A stretch of 18,549 nucleotides of DNA from Anaerolineales bacterium (GCA_016928525.1 JAFGKO010000281.1:1-18549), one strand, 5' to 3'; positions 1 through 7,764 are shown, numbered from the stretch's first letter. Notes: a model not told the origin generated them from the letters alone. A program made the numbers and translations.

Positions 1-17
1 AATCTCGTTTTCTTCAT
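1..17 (-). CDS. 5' end of an unidentified minus-strand gene (cut by window edge)
   Basis: Read on the minus strand, an ATG at 17-15 is followed by codons for M-K-K-T-R before the window ends. A strong Shine-Dalgarno sequence AAGGAG lies at 29-24, six bases upstream, which is ideal spacing. The Lys-Lys-Thr-Arg start would suit a signal peptide or a small basic protein, but too little is visible to say. A TAAAAT hexamer at 73-68 (minus) could be its -10 box; no convincing -35 was found. The evidence is start-site quality only, so function is unknown. Confidence 0.5.
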
Positions 18-153
18 CGGAATCTCCTTGCTTATTTTGCCAGAAGATTCCACTTCCGACTGGTACTATTTTAGGGGAGGGTTACCCCTGGCCTGTAATA
101 GCCTTCGAACGGATGAATATTATCAATAGCAAAGCGGTTTTTCTTCAGCATAT

Positions 154-513
154 TCATAAATCGCTATCTGCCCTGCTTCCATGTGCGACCGCTTCCGGCG
201 AATCAAAATTTTCTACTTCAATTGCCCAGGCGGAATTTTTAGGTTCAGCCTCTAGTTCATCCAAGGAACCTATCCCGGCAAATTTCCATTCCGAATCGCT
301 AGCGCGTAATATTGAGGCATAATGCGTCACCGATGGGTGTTTTGAGCGATATTCAGCCAAATTTGATGCATAACCAGGTGATAGGCGCGGCACAATATAT
401 TCATTAAACGCTTCCTCGGTTAAAGGCTTGATCTCCAATCTATTCCCGAATTTTTGCCCACCCTCAGCATTTCTATTCCATTGATAACGTTTGACGACGC
501 CATTCATATCCAT
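154..513 (-). CDS. hypothetical protein, 119 aa
   Basis: Family not recognised. The product is a soluble, polar protein with no membrane segment or signal peptide. Its C-terminal half is acidic (several Glu/Asp, ending in ADSDL) and rich in aromatic residues. The composition looks like a real protein, and the opposite-strand ORF here is shorter and low in complexity. The start at 513 has no Shine-Dalgarno sequence, but a perfect TATAAT lies at 525-520, six bases upstream, so transcription would begin at about the ATG itself (a leaderless mRNA). A second in-frame ATG at 507 (M-N-G-V-V) is an alternative start. No terminator is obvious between its stop and the edge gene, so the two may be cotranscribed. 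Confidence 0.5.
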   Translation of the reverse strand: MDMNGVVKRYQWNRNAEGGQKFGNRLEIKPLTEEAFNEYIVPRLSPGYASNLAEYRSKHPSVTHYASILRASDSEWKFAGIGSLDELEAEPKNSAWAIEVENFDSPEAVAHGSRADSDL

Positions 514-519
514 ATCTTT

Positions 520-525
520 ATTATA
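520..525 (-). promoter_or_regulatory. -10 box of a leaderless promoter
   Basis: TATAAT reads on the minus strand at 525-520, six bases before the ATG of the 119-aa gene. No good -35 is present at 16-18 bp spacing. The short distance implies the transcript starts at or next to the start codon. Confidence 0.45.
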
Positions 526-830
526 AGATAGTTTGGAACATGCATTCCTTCACAAACGTGAAAATTGGCTGCATTTCGGCTATCTACAGTTCTCCTGGGG
601 ATGATCTGGAATACAAGAACATCTCCGATGGACAGGGAAATGGATATCGTTGATTCTCTAACAGAAATGCCTGATGATTTCTTGCCGTGAAGAGAGAGGG
701 CGGTGGCAAAGTTGGGGGATTTGGCTGACCGAAATTGGGTAAGGAATTTTCATAATTAGACTCCCTGGCTCTAATTTTCAAAACTGTTATCCCTGTTTTC
801 AATTCTGTTATCACCACTGGCGCGTCTTCC

Positions 831-839
831 TGCTATACT
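831..839 (+). promoter_or_regulatory. extended -10 promoter for the HU-like gene
   Basis: TGC followed by TATACT forms an extended -10 element (TGnTATACT). The -35 is weak: TTATCA at 808-813 gives 20 bp spacing. Transcription would start near 846, about 147 nt before the start codon at 993, which is a long leader for so small a gene. Confidence 0.45.
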
Positions 840-992
840 CCCCAGCGGGCAAGGACGCCTCAACCCATACCATAGTCCACATTGCAGGAGGTACACGCTA
901 CGAACCGATGCCCCCATTCTCCTACCTGATAACATCACACCCATTTCTGGCGGGCAAAGCCTCGCGAGAAAAATCCACTCTAGGAGTTTAGA

Positions 993-1391
993 ATGGCTCA
1001 ATTAATACAGGCTCTCGCAGCCTTGTGTCCCAAAATCGAACTGGGAACGCCGGCAGACGCCAAGCGCTTCCTGGAACTGATCACCCAGCGCACCACGCTC
1101 TCGAGCGGCGTGGTCAAGAACGTGCAGGAAAGCGAAGTGGAAACGCTGATCGGCTTGCTGAAAGAAGGACGCTCCGTCTATACAGGCACCGCGATCTTCA
1201 GGCCCACCATCGACCTGAACGGGAATATCAGCGTGAGCGTGCGCGTGGACAAGCGCATCCTCTCGGCGCTCAATGCCACGGACGGCTTTGCGGGCAAGGT
1301 CGCTAACAGCGCCAATATCGGCAAGACCAGCCAGGAGATCGCCGCCCTGTGGAATGAAGAGCATAGTGAGGATCCGATCCCGCTGCAGTAG
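993..1391 (+). CDS. HU-like DNA-binding domain protein, 132 aa
   Basis: The protein resembles the HU/IHF-like family often annotated as a DNA-binding or DUF4469-type HU domain. About residues 20-95 show the order expected for that fold: helices (DAKRFLELITQRTTLSSGVV, then a second helix to about residue 58), then beta strands with a GTAIFRPT segment where HU has its GFGxF turn, then a basic strand (VSVRVDKRIL). A Ser/Thr/Asn-rich tail of about 35 residues follows. The expected role is DNA binding or nucleoid organisation in the cytoplasm; no specific target can be inferred. The ATG at 993 has AGGAG at 982-986 with six-base spacing. A strong terminator follows, so it is probably monocistronic. 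Family assignment is from recall of the pattern; nucleic-acid binding itself is inference. Confidence 0.6.
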   Translation: MAQLIQALAALCPKIELGTPADAKRFLELITQRTTLSSGVVKNVQESEVETLIGLLKEGRSVYTGTAIFRPTIDLNGNISVSVRVDKRILSALNATDGFAGKVANSANIGKTSQEIAALWNEEHSEDPIPLQ

Positions 1392-1414
1392 CTCACCCCG
1401 TCCCTGCCCAACCC

Positions 1415-1449
1415 AAAGGCGGCTCGATCGATAGGTCAGCCGCTTTTTT
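1415..1449 (+). terminator. intrinsic terminator of the HU-like gene
   Basis: GCGGCT at 1419-1424 pairs with AGCCGC at 1438-1443 across a 13-nt loop and is followed by six T residues. A upstream and T downstream extend the pairing. Confidence 0.8.
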
Positions 1450-1578
1450 CATAGGGTGTGTATAGAGTATCTTTTCAGGGGGTTCAGTGTTTCTGCATCC
1501 GAGCGATGTAATATAAAATTTGCCACAAAGAATTCATAATAAAGTAGCTTGATACCGACCGTTTCTCATTATTGGTGC

Positions 1579-1584
1579 AGGAGG
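1579..1584 (+). promoter_or_regulatory. Shine-Dalgarno site that fixes the start of the first flavoprotein
   Basis: AGGAGG lies eight bases before the ATG at 1593. Upstream in-frame TTG (1572) and GTG (1575) codons overlap or precede this site, so they are unlikely starts. Confidence 0.85.
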
Positions 1585-1592
1585 ATCTTGAT

Positions 1593-3815
1593 ATGCCAGA
1601 AAACAGGCAGAAGACGAAGGTAGCCGTACTGGGGGGAGGTGTGGGGTCGATGGTGGCGGCTTTCGAGCTGACCAGCAGCCCCGAGTTGCGCGAGAAATAT
1701 GAAGTCACAGTCTATCAAATGGGTTGGCGGCTGGGGGGAAAGGGCGCCAGCGGGCGCAACATGGAACGCCAGGGGCGGATCGAGGAACACGGCCTGCACG
1801 TCTGGTTCGGATTTTACGAAAATGCTTTCAACTGTATACAGCGTTGTTACGGGGAGCTCGGTCGCGCGCCCGGGACGCCGTTGGCTACCTGGAAGGATGC
1901 CTTCAAGCCAAACGGCGCATTTGTTTTAAACGAATGGTACAAAGATCAATGGGTGGACTGGGCGGTGGAGTTCCCGCCTAATTTTTCGACGCCCGGCGAC
2001 GGCACGCTCTTCCCCACCTTCTGGGACATCGCGGCTGAATTCCTGGGTTGGATTTGGGAGATATTCCACGATGCTACCTACGAAAAGGATCCTTTTGTGC
2101 CATCCAGCGGAAGTACACTGCCGTGGTGGAAGCGCTTGTTAGATGCGGTATTTGGGACAATAGGATTCAAAGTTACTCCGAAACCCTCGTCGACCTGGGA
2201 GAAACCGGGCTGGTGGGACAAGCTGGTGGAAGAATTGGAAGCGGATGTCTCTCAAGTACGGCGCTACGAAGAACTCAAGCTGCTCGCCCTGGCGCGCCAC
2301 ATGGCGCAGGCGCATAGCAAAACTGACGGGGTGAACGCGACCGAAGAGCATCATTCCATGTTCTGTGAGATGCTCACCGAATTCAAAACATGGCTGTGGG
2401 AGGCCTGGGTGGAACCGCACATGGACCACCAGGCGCTGCGCGAACTTTTCGTGATTTTCGACACGGGCACGACCATGCTGTGCGGCATCCACGAAGATGG
2501 CATCCTGGAAAATGGCTTTGCTTCAGTGGATGGCAAGGAACTGCTGCAGTGGCTGCGCGAGCACGGGGCCAGGGAATATCCAACCCTGACTTTACCCAGC
2601 AACCCGGTCTTGAAAGCCATGTACGATGTGGCCTTTGCCTTCGAAGGCGGCGACACCAGCAAGCCGAATATCGCGGCAGGGACGGCGCTATCCGGCGCGC
2701 TGAGGATGGTGATGACCTATAAGGGGGCCATGTACTGGAAGATGCAGGCGGGCATGGGGGATACGATTTTCTCCCCGTTCTATGAAGTCCTGGGGAGGCG
2801 CGGGGTGCGGTTCAAGTTCTTCCACTGCGTGGACCAGCTGGTCGTGAGTCCCGCTGCGCAGGAAATCTCGGAGATCAGGGTGATCCCGCAGGTAAAGCTC
2901 ACCGTCGGGGAGTACGATCCGCTGATCCTTGTCCGCGACCTGCCTTGCTGGCCCAGCGAACCTTTGTGGGAGCAACTCCAGGATGGAGAACAATTGAAGG
3001 CGAGGGGGATAAATTTCGAAGAGGATTACAACCCCCTGGACACAGCGCCGGTCACGCTCAAGAAAGGACAGGATTTCGATCTGGTCGTCCTGGGAATATC
3101 GCTTGGAGCGTTACCTTACATTTGCCGTGACCTCATCAAACAAAATGTAGCCTGGAAGAATATGACGGAATATGTCAGGACCGTACGCACGCAGGCCTTC
3201 CAGGTTTGGGTGGACAAAACGCTACATGAGGGCCTGGGTTGGGAATTCAACCCGCAAGCGATCATGGGGAGCTACGTCGAGCCGCTCGATACGGTCTGTA
3301 ACATGGACCAGTTGCTGGATAAAGAGAACTGGCCCGCAAACTATGGCCTGGGCAACATTACCTATGTCTGCGGCGTGATGAAAGAGATACCCGGTGAAAC
3401 CTTCGAGCAGGCCATGGCGCGCGTGAAAACCAACGGGATGAATTTTATGAACGACCACACCGGTCATATGTGGCCGAGAGTGGTACGGCCCGGAGGCCGG
3501 GGCAAGCCGGAATTCGAGTGGAATGTGTTGATCGACCCGCAGGACCGCAGCGGGGAGGCGCGCTTCGATGCGCAGTTCTGGCGCGCGAATTATGTGCCCA
3601 GCGAGCGTTACGTCCAGTCTGTGGCGGGCAGCACCCAATACCGCCTGCGCGCGGATGGTTCCGGCTACGCCAACCTATATTTGACCGGTGATTGGCTGTT
3701 GAACGGGTTCAATGTGGGTCACGTCGAATCCGCGGTGGCATCGGGTATGCAGGCCTCGCGCGCCATTTGCGGGCTTCCGAAGGATATCCCTGGTGAGAAA
3801 GATCCCTGGCTCTAG
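1593..3815 (+). CDS. FAD-dependent oxidoreductase, COG3349-like (desaturase/dehydroxylase superfamily), paralogue A
   Basis: The product is a 740-aa flavoprotein of the amine oxidase/phytoene desaturase fold. An N-terminal Rossmann motif (GGGVGS, residues 14-19, after a hydrophobic strand) binds the ADP part of FAD. RLGGKGASGRN (46-56) is the second FAD loop, and EEHGLHVWFGFYENAF (64-79) is typical of COG3349-type and carotenoid-desaturase-like proteins. A C-terminal GDW...ESAVASG block (from about residue 699) closes the FAD site. It is longer than phytoene desaturases (about 500 aa), with inserted Trp-rich segments around residues 115-210. There is no signal peptide. It probably oxidises, reduces or isomerises a hydrophobic substrate such as an isoprenoid, but the substrate is unknown. 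It is clearly homologous throughout to the next gene, which starts nine bases after its stop, so the two form an operon. An AT-rich stretch near 1508-1520 may hold its promoter. Confidence 0.8.
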   Translation: MPENRQKTKVAVLGGGVGSMVAAFELTSSPELREKYEVTVYQMGWRLGGKGASGRNMERQGRIEEHGLHVWFGFYENAFNCIQRCYGELGRAPGTPLATWKDAFKPNGAFVLNEWYKDQWVDWAVEFPPNFSTPGDGTLFPTFWDIAAEFLGWIWEIFHDATYEKDPFVPSSGSTLPWWKRLLDAVFGTIGFKVTPKPSSTWEKPGWWDKLVEELEADVSQVRRYEELKLLALARHMAQAHSKTDGVNATEEHHSMFCEMLTEFKTWLWEAWVEPHMDHQALRELFVIFDTGTTMLCGIHEDGILENGFASVDGKELLQWLREHGAREYPTLTLPSNPVLKAMYDVAFAFEGGDTSKPNIAAGTALSGALRMVMTYKGAMYWKMQAGMGDTIFSPFYEVLGRRGVRFKFFHCVDQLVVSPAAQEISEIRVIPQVKLTVGEYDPLILVRDLPCWPSEPLWEQLQDGEQLKARGINFEEDYNPLDTAPVTLKKGQDFDLVVLGISLGALPYICRDLIKQNVAWKNMTEYVRTVRTQAFQVWVDKTLHEGLGWEFNPQAIMGSYVEPLDTVCNMDQLLDKENWPANYGLGNITYVCGVMKEIPGETFEQAMARVKTNGMNFMNDHTGHMWPRVVRPGGRGKPEFEWNVLIDPQDRSGEARFDAQFWRANYVPSERYVQSVAGSTQYRLRADGSGYANLYLTGDWLLNGFNVGHVESAVASGMQASRAICGLPKDIPGEKDPWL

Positions 3816-3824
3816 GAGGGCAAA

Positions 3825-5972
3825 ATGACAAATTCTACTTCCAAGACTAAGATCGCCATTTTAGGCGGGGGCATGGGCGCCATTTCCGCCGCGTTCTGTC
3901 TGACCGACACGCCGGAGCTTGCCAGCCAGTACGACATCACGATCTACCAACTGGGCTGGCGCATCGGCGGCAAGGGCGCGAGCGGGCGCAACCAGGAACG
4001 CCAGCGTCGCAACGAGGAACACGGCCTGCACCTGTGGTTCGGCCTGTATGAAAACGCATTCTGGGCCATGCGCAAGTGCTACCAGGAGTTGGGCCGCCCA
4101 CCGGGGGCCCCGCTCGCCACCTGGGAGGAGGCTTTCAAGCCGGGTAGCAGTTTCGTCTTCTTCGAACGCTATAAGGATCGTGAAGTGGACTGGCCGATCA
4201 CCTTCCCGGCCAATTTTTCGAAACCCGGCGACGGCACGTTATTGCCAACCTTCTGGGATATGGCCGATGAGTTCGTCCAGTGGGTCTGGAAGGTTTTCAA
4301 GGGCATTCTGGATTCACGTCCCGAAGTGATCGCCGCGCCGAAAAAACCCGAACTGAAGCATGCCGACCGCCCGGAATGGTGGGACGATCTTGAGAAGGAA
4401 GTGGGTGCGAAGTGGACCGCGCTCGAAAGGGAACGCTTTGTCCTGAAGACGCTCTCGCTCAGCCGGCAACTGTCCCAGGCCAGACGGAGGAACCCGGCCC
4501 AATTCGCCTCCCCGGAACACCACTCCTATCTTTGTAGCATGTTGAGCGACTTCAAAGCCTGGCTTTGGGAGCATGTCATCGAGCCTCATATCGATGACGA
4601 TGAATTACGGGCGTTATTCATCATCTTCGATACCGGCAGCGCCATCTTATGCGGCATCATCGAGGATGAATTGCTGACCAAAGGGTTTAGCAGCGTGGAC
4701 GACCAGGAATTCTCCGACTGGTTGTTGAAACACGGTGCGCGCGAAGAACCGACGATCAAGAGCGGCCCGCCTGTGCAGGCCGCCTACGACCTGGTCTTCG
4801 GCTACGAAGACGGAGACCTGTCCAAACCAAACTTCGCGGCGGGGACGGCAGTCAACGTCATCCTGCGTCTGATCTTTACCTACAAAGGAGCCATGTCATG
4901 GCAGATGCAGGCTGGGATGGGGGACACTGTTTTCGTTCCTTTCTATCAGGTATTGAAATGGCGCGGGGTGAAATTCGAGTTCTTCCACGCGGTCACCAGT
5001 CTGAATGCAGACCACGATACAAAAGAAATTACGAGCATCGAGGTCGTCCCGCAGGTGCAACTGACGGTGGATGAATATGACCCGTTGATCCTGGTGAAGG
5101 GCTTGCCCTGTTTCCCCAGCCAGCCGCAATGGTACGAACTGGAAGACGGCGCGGAACTTCAAGCAAGGGGGATCAACTTCGAATATGAGTTCAATCCACT
5201 GGGCGTCGCGCCCATCCTGCTGCAAAAGGGACAGGATTTCGACCAGGTCATCCTGGGCATCTCGATTGCCGGCCTGCCGGCCATCTGCAACGACATCATC
5301 CATCACAACGATAACTGGCAGGATATGGTTACCAATGTCAAGACGGTCATGACACAGGCCTTCCAATTGTGGGTCAACAAAGACCTGAAAAAAGGCTTGG
5401 GTTGGCGTCACGACCCTAGTGCGCTGGGTGTCACCTATATCGAGCCTTTGAGCACGGTCTGGAGCGAGCAGCAGTTGATCGAGCGCGAGAACTGGCCGGA
5501 TGAATATGACCTGAAAACGATCGCATACTGGTGCGGCGTCATCCAGGATGAACCGGGCGACACGCAGGAGAAGGTGACCGCGCGTGCGAAAGCCCAGGCG
5601 CTCGAATTCCTCAAAACAGAAATCCAGCACCTGTGGCCCAAGGGCACGCAAAATCCCAATTCTCCCATCTTGAATTGGGAAGTGCTGATAGACCCGCTGG
5701 GGCGCGAAGGTGAGGCGCGCTTCGATGCGCAGTATTGGCGCGGCAACTTCCAGCCCAGCGAACGTTATGTTTTGTCGGTTGCGGGAAGCACAAAATTTCG
5801 CCTGCGCACGGACCAGTCGGGATACCACAACCTGTTCCTGGTCGGCGATTGGGTGCGCACCGGCTTCGACGCGGGTTGTATCGAAGCGGCTACCATGTCT
5901 GGCATGCAGGCCTCGCGCGCCATCTGTGGGTATCCCAAGATGGTCGTCGGCGAAAAAGATCCCTGGATTTAA
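3825..5972 (+). CDS. FAD-dependent oxidoreductase, COG3349-like, paralogue B
   Basis: This 715-aa flavoprotein aligns with the preceding protein from end to end; well over half of the residues look identical by eye in the first 150. It has GGGMGA (14-19), RIGGKGASGRN (46-56), EEHGLHLWFGLYENAF (64-79) and a C-terminal GDW...EAATMSG block (from about residue 674). Both proteins end in GEKDPW plus a hydrophobic residue. A Shine-Dalgarno AGGAGG at 3814-3819 overlaps the upstream stop codon, with five-base spacing to the ATG at 3825, so translation of the pair is probably coupled. The duplication is old enough for the central 130-200 region to have diverged strongly. The two products may act as a heterodimer or on successive substrates (inference). 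A strong terminator follows. Confidence 0.8.
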   Translation: MTNSTSKTKIAILGGGMGAISAAFCLTDTPELASQYDITIYQLGWRIGGKGASGRNQERQRRNEEHGLHLWFGLYENAFWAMRKCYQELGRPPGAPLATWEEAFKPGSSFVFFERYKDREVDWPITFPANFSKPGDGTLLPTFWDMADEFVQWVWKVFKGILDSRPEVIAAPKKPELKHADRPEWWDDLEKEVGAKWTALERERFVLKTLSLSRQLSQARRRNPAQFASPEHHSYLCSMLSDFKAWLWEHVIEPHIDDDELRALFIIFDTGSAILCGIIEDELLTKGFSSVDDQEFSDWLLKHGAREEPTIKSGPPVQAAYDLVFGYEDGDLSKPNFAAGTAVNVILRLIFTYKGAMSWQMQAGMGDTVFVPFYQVLKWRGVKFEFFHAVTSLNADHDTKEITSIEVVPQVQLTVDEYDPLILVKGLPCFPSQPQWYELEDGAELQARGINFEYEFNPLGVAPILLQKGQDFDQVILGISIAGLPAICNDIIHHNDNWQDMVTNVKTVMTQAFQLWVNKDLKKGLGWRHDPSALGVTYIEPLSTVWSEQQLIERENWPDEYDLKTIAYWCGVIQDEPGDTQEKVTARAKAQALEFLKTEIQHLWPKGTQNPNSPILNWEVLIDPLGREGEARFDAQYWRGNFQPSERYVLSVAGSTKFRLRTDQSGYHNLFLVGDWVRTGFDAGCIEAATMSGMQASRAICGYPKMVVGEKDPWI

Positions 5973-5977
5973 GAAAC

Positions 5978-6052
5978 AACCCTTGCGAAGGTTTCCCGTA
6001 AGTGAACGTTGCCTTCAAGGAACAACCTTCGCAAGGGTTTCGTTCTTTTTTT
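5978..6052 (+). terminator. long-stem intrinsic terminator after the flavoprotein pair
   Basis: A perfect 16-bp inverted repeat (5978-5993 with 6024-6039; arm AACCCTTGCGAAGGTT) is followed within seven bases by seven T residues (6046-6052). The 30-nt loop itself contains a small CCTT/AAGG hairpin. Confidence 0.85.
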
Positions 6053-6086
6053 GAGAAAGTATAGTTAATTAATAACCACTTTCATT

Positions 6087-6217
6087 ATGTCATTCTCCCG
6101 AAGGACACCGGGACGGTGTGAGCGACTGAAAGGAGCAAAGAATCTCGGTTTTGTAAATCGATTTGCTCTGTAGTCTGAGATTCTTCGTCGCCGCTCCGCG
6201 GCTCCTCAGAATGACAT
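6087..6217. repeat. dispersed inverted-repeat element (MITE/REP-like), 131 bp
   Basis: The ends are a 10-bp perfect inverted repeat, ATGTCATTCT at 6087-6096 and AGAATGACAT at 6208-6217. A second inner pair, AAGAATCTC at 6138-6146 and GAGATTCTT at 6177-6185, makes the whole element foldable. The GTCATTCT...AAGAATCTC layout matches a dispersed repeat I recall from many bacterial genomes, including Chloroflexota. It carries no ORF. It lies between the flavoprotein terminator and the ADC-like gene. Copy number in this genome cannot be seen from here. Confidence 0.65.
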
Positions 6218-6329
6218 CCCTCGAGTTACTGATCTTTGAAAAATGATTGTCTCAAGAATCACCCATTTTTACGGCTATTTTGGACGGAAATTGAGACATA
6301 GTTTTTTCAATACTCAGTAGGAGTATATA

Positions 6330-7385
6330 ATGGCAAACCCAGTTCTCCCCAAATACGTCGACTACGGTGGTCTCACGACCGTTCCGTCCCCATTCCAAAG
6401 CATCGGGACAACACTGTACGCCTTCATCCTCGAAGCGGACCTGGAAAAGCTGCGCGCGTTTTGCAGGCAGGTCTTTGCCGATCCCTCTCATGGACAGGCT
6501 GAATATGTGCCGCTCAGCCGTTTTGTGATGATGACGGTCGGCAATATCGAGAAGATCGTTCCTGCGGCCCCCTACGACCAGATCGGATATAGTTCCGAGG
6601 GACAGGTCGCTTTCTGGATCTTCACGGCCGCCGTCAAACGCTTGGGGAACGTGATGATCGCCGAACGCCCGGCGGTTTTTGTTCCTTATATCTTTGTCCA
6701 CAATGCATTTTCCTTCGCTTGCGGGCGTGAAGTGGAAGGCTACCCCAAGAGCTGGGGCTGGTTCGATTTCCCCGAGGCAGCCAATCATCAGACGCCCCCT
6801 CCGCCTCTTGACAATTTCACCCTGGATACCTGGGGGTTGAAAGAATACAAGCCCTCGGCAAAAGTCGAGCGTACGCGCCTGCTGGAGATCGCCCGTGGCG
6901 ATCCCGTCCCTGGCGAACTGCGGCATACCTCCTGGGGTACGCTCGGAGAAGCCTTCGAAGATCTGAAAAGCCTGATCTTTGATACAGATGATAATGGAAC
7001 GATCCTATTGCCGGGTTTGCAAATGGCCGAAAACCTATTCGAGGACCTGATGAAACACCAGTTGCCGGAGGTGTTCATGAAGCAATACCGCGACGTGCGC
7101 GATGCTACAGATGCCTGCTACCAGGCCATCGTCGAGGTTCCGAACGTGGTGAAGAAATTCGCCGGGTTGCCGCTATCCGATAAATACAATCTTAAATTAG
7201 AAAAAGTTGCCAGCCACCCAATTACTCAGCAACTGGGCTTGCAGAGTCAGGAATCCGCGTTCAGTTTCTGGCTCAAAATGGACTTTGTCGTCGAGGATGG
7301 GAAAGTCATCTGGCAGGCGCCGACCGGGTCCGCGCCCGGCTGCCTGCCCGGGCTGCTGGGAAGGTTGTTTGGCGGATCAGTTTAG
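6330..7385 (+). CDS. acetoacetate decarboxylase-like protein, 351 aa
   Basis: The region around residues 105-150 matches the acetoacetate decarboxylase family: a strand-rich segment leading to CGREVEGYPKSWGWFDF. In characterised enzymes the lysine of the xGxPK motif forms a Schiff base with the keto acid; here it is Lys140. The neighbouring lysine that lowers its pKa in the Clostridium enzyme is Ser141 here. At 351 aa it is about 100 residues longer than classical enzymes (about 250 aa), with extra N- and C-terminal sequence. It may be a decarboxylase, or one of the superfamily members with aldolase/dehydratase-type chemistry. The ATG at 6330 has AGGAG at 6319-6323 with six-base spacing. It follows the flavoprotein pair on the same strand but beyond a terminator, so it is separately transcribed or expressed by readthrough. 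No clear promoter was identified. Confidence 0.75.
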   Translation: MANPVLPKYVDYGGLTTVPSPFQSIGTTLYAFILEADLEKLRAFCRQVFADPSHGQAEYVPLSRFVMMTVGNIEKIVPAAPYDQIGYSSEGQVAFWIFTAAVKRLGNVMIAERPAVFVPYIFVHNAFSFACGREVEGYPKSWGWFDFPEAANHQTPPPPLDNFTLDTWGLKEYKPSAKVERTRLLEIARGDPVPGELRHTSWGTLGEAFEDLKSLIFDTDDNGTILLPGLQMAENLFEDLMKHQLPEVFMKQYRDVRDATDACYQAIVEVPNVVKKFAGLPLSDKYNLKLEKVASHPITQQLGLQSQESAFSFWLKMDFVVEDGKVIWQAPTGSAPGCLPGLLGRLFGGSV

Positions 7386-7427
7386 GAATAGATATTAGTC
7401 CGCGCGTGGCGTAGTGGGTCGTGGCGC

Positions 7428-7694
7428 TCAAGTTGGTGGGGGAATAACCAACAACACTGCTTTTGCGGACTCCAGCTGCGAATACACCGGAATGATCGCC
7501 GGAATGCCCGTGATTTCCAGCACATGTTGTACCTCGGGAACTGGCTTCACAAGCGCCATCCTCCCGCCCCGGCTTGCGATCGCTTTGGCGGTCAGCGTCA
7601 GCAGACGAACGCCGATGGAGGCCAGGAAATCCACCTCGGACAAATCTACAATCACGCGGACTTTGTCTCCCGCGCAATAACCTGCAAAGTGCAT
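7428..7694 (-). CDS. STAS-domain protein (anti-sigma factor antagonist-like), N-terminally short
   Basis: Residues 12-80 match the core of SpoIIAA/RsbV-type STAS domains: VIVDLSEVDFLASIGVRLL, with Ser26 at the position of the phosphorylated serine, followed by a helix, the strand GGRMALV, and VQHVLEITGI. Such proteins bind kinase/anti-sigma partners in partner-switching control of sigma factors. The ORF is only 88 aa; normal family members are about 100-115 aa, and the first two strands are missing. An in-frame TGA at 7706-7704 prevents extension, and no Shine-Dalgarno sequence precedes the ATG. Other frames upstream show no lost N-terminus. It may be a decaying gene cut by a rearrangement next to the divergent DUF3891 gene. 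No partner kinase or anti-sigma gene is in the window. Confidence 0.6.
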   Translation of the reverse strand: MHFAGYCAGDKVRVIVDLSEVDFLASIGVRLLTLTAKAIASRGGRMALVKPVPEVQHVLEITGIPAIIPVYSQLESAKAVLLVIPPPT

Positions 7695-7758
7695 GGCGAT
7701 GTCTCAGTTATGAAAAGGGAGTATCATTGCGGGTTGTATCTCATTATTGGCATAGAAA

Positions 7759-7764
7759 AAGGAG
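7759..7764 (+). promoter_or_regulatory. Shine-Dalgarno site that fixes the DUF3891 start
   Basis: AAGGAG lies eight bases before the ATG at 7773. The longer in-frame extension upstream (ATG at 7710 or 7524) has no such site, and its far part is antisense to the STAS gene. Confidence 0.7.

Larger units (their letters stand above)
514..992. other. intergenic region: promoter and leader of the HU-like gene, no clear gene
   Basis: No convincing gene was found in this 479-base stretch. ORFs on either strand are short, lack ribosome binding sites at proper spacing and have unconvincing compositions (for example a 29-codon plus ORF at 601-690). The 3' part holds an extended -10 promoter at 831-839, giving a leader of about 145 nt. 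That leader contains an AGGAGG at 886-891 and a possible 27-codon ORF (908-991). Confidence 0.5.

Noticed and set aside
601..690. 29-codon plus-strand ORF in the leader region
   Set aside because: It has no ribosome binding site, promoter or recognisable family; the length is within chance expectation.
949..961. GGCGGGCAAAGCC stretch reminiscent of part of a cyclic-di-GMP riboswitch
   Set aside because: Only a short fragment matches; the tetraloop, the conserved GGGACGCAAAGCC context and the paired domains are missing.
4896..5828. 310-codon minus-strand ORF inside the second flavoprotein gene
   Set aside because: It is antisense to a gene with clear FAD motifs, has no ribosome binding site and no recognisable domain; long antisense ORFs are expected at this base composition.
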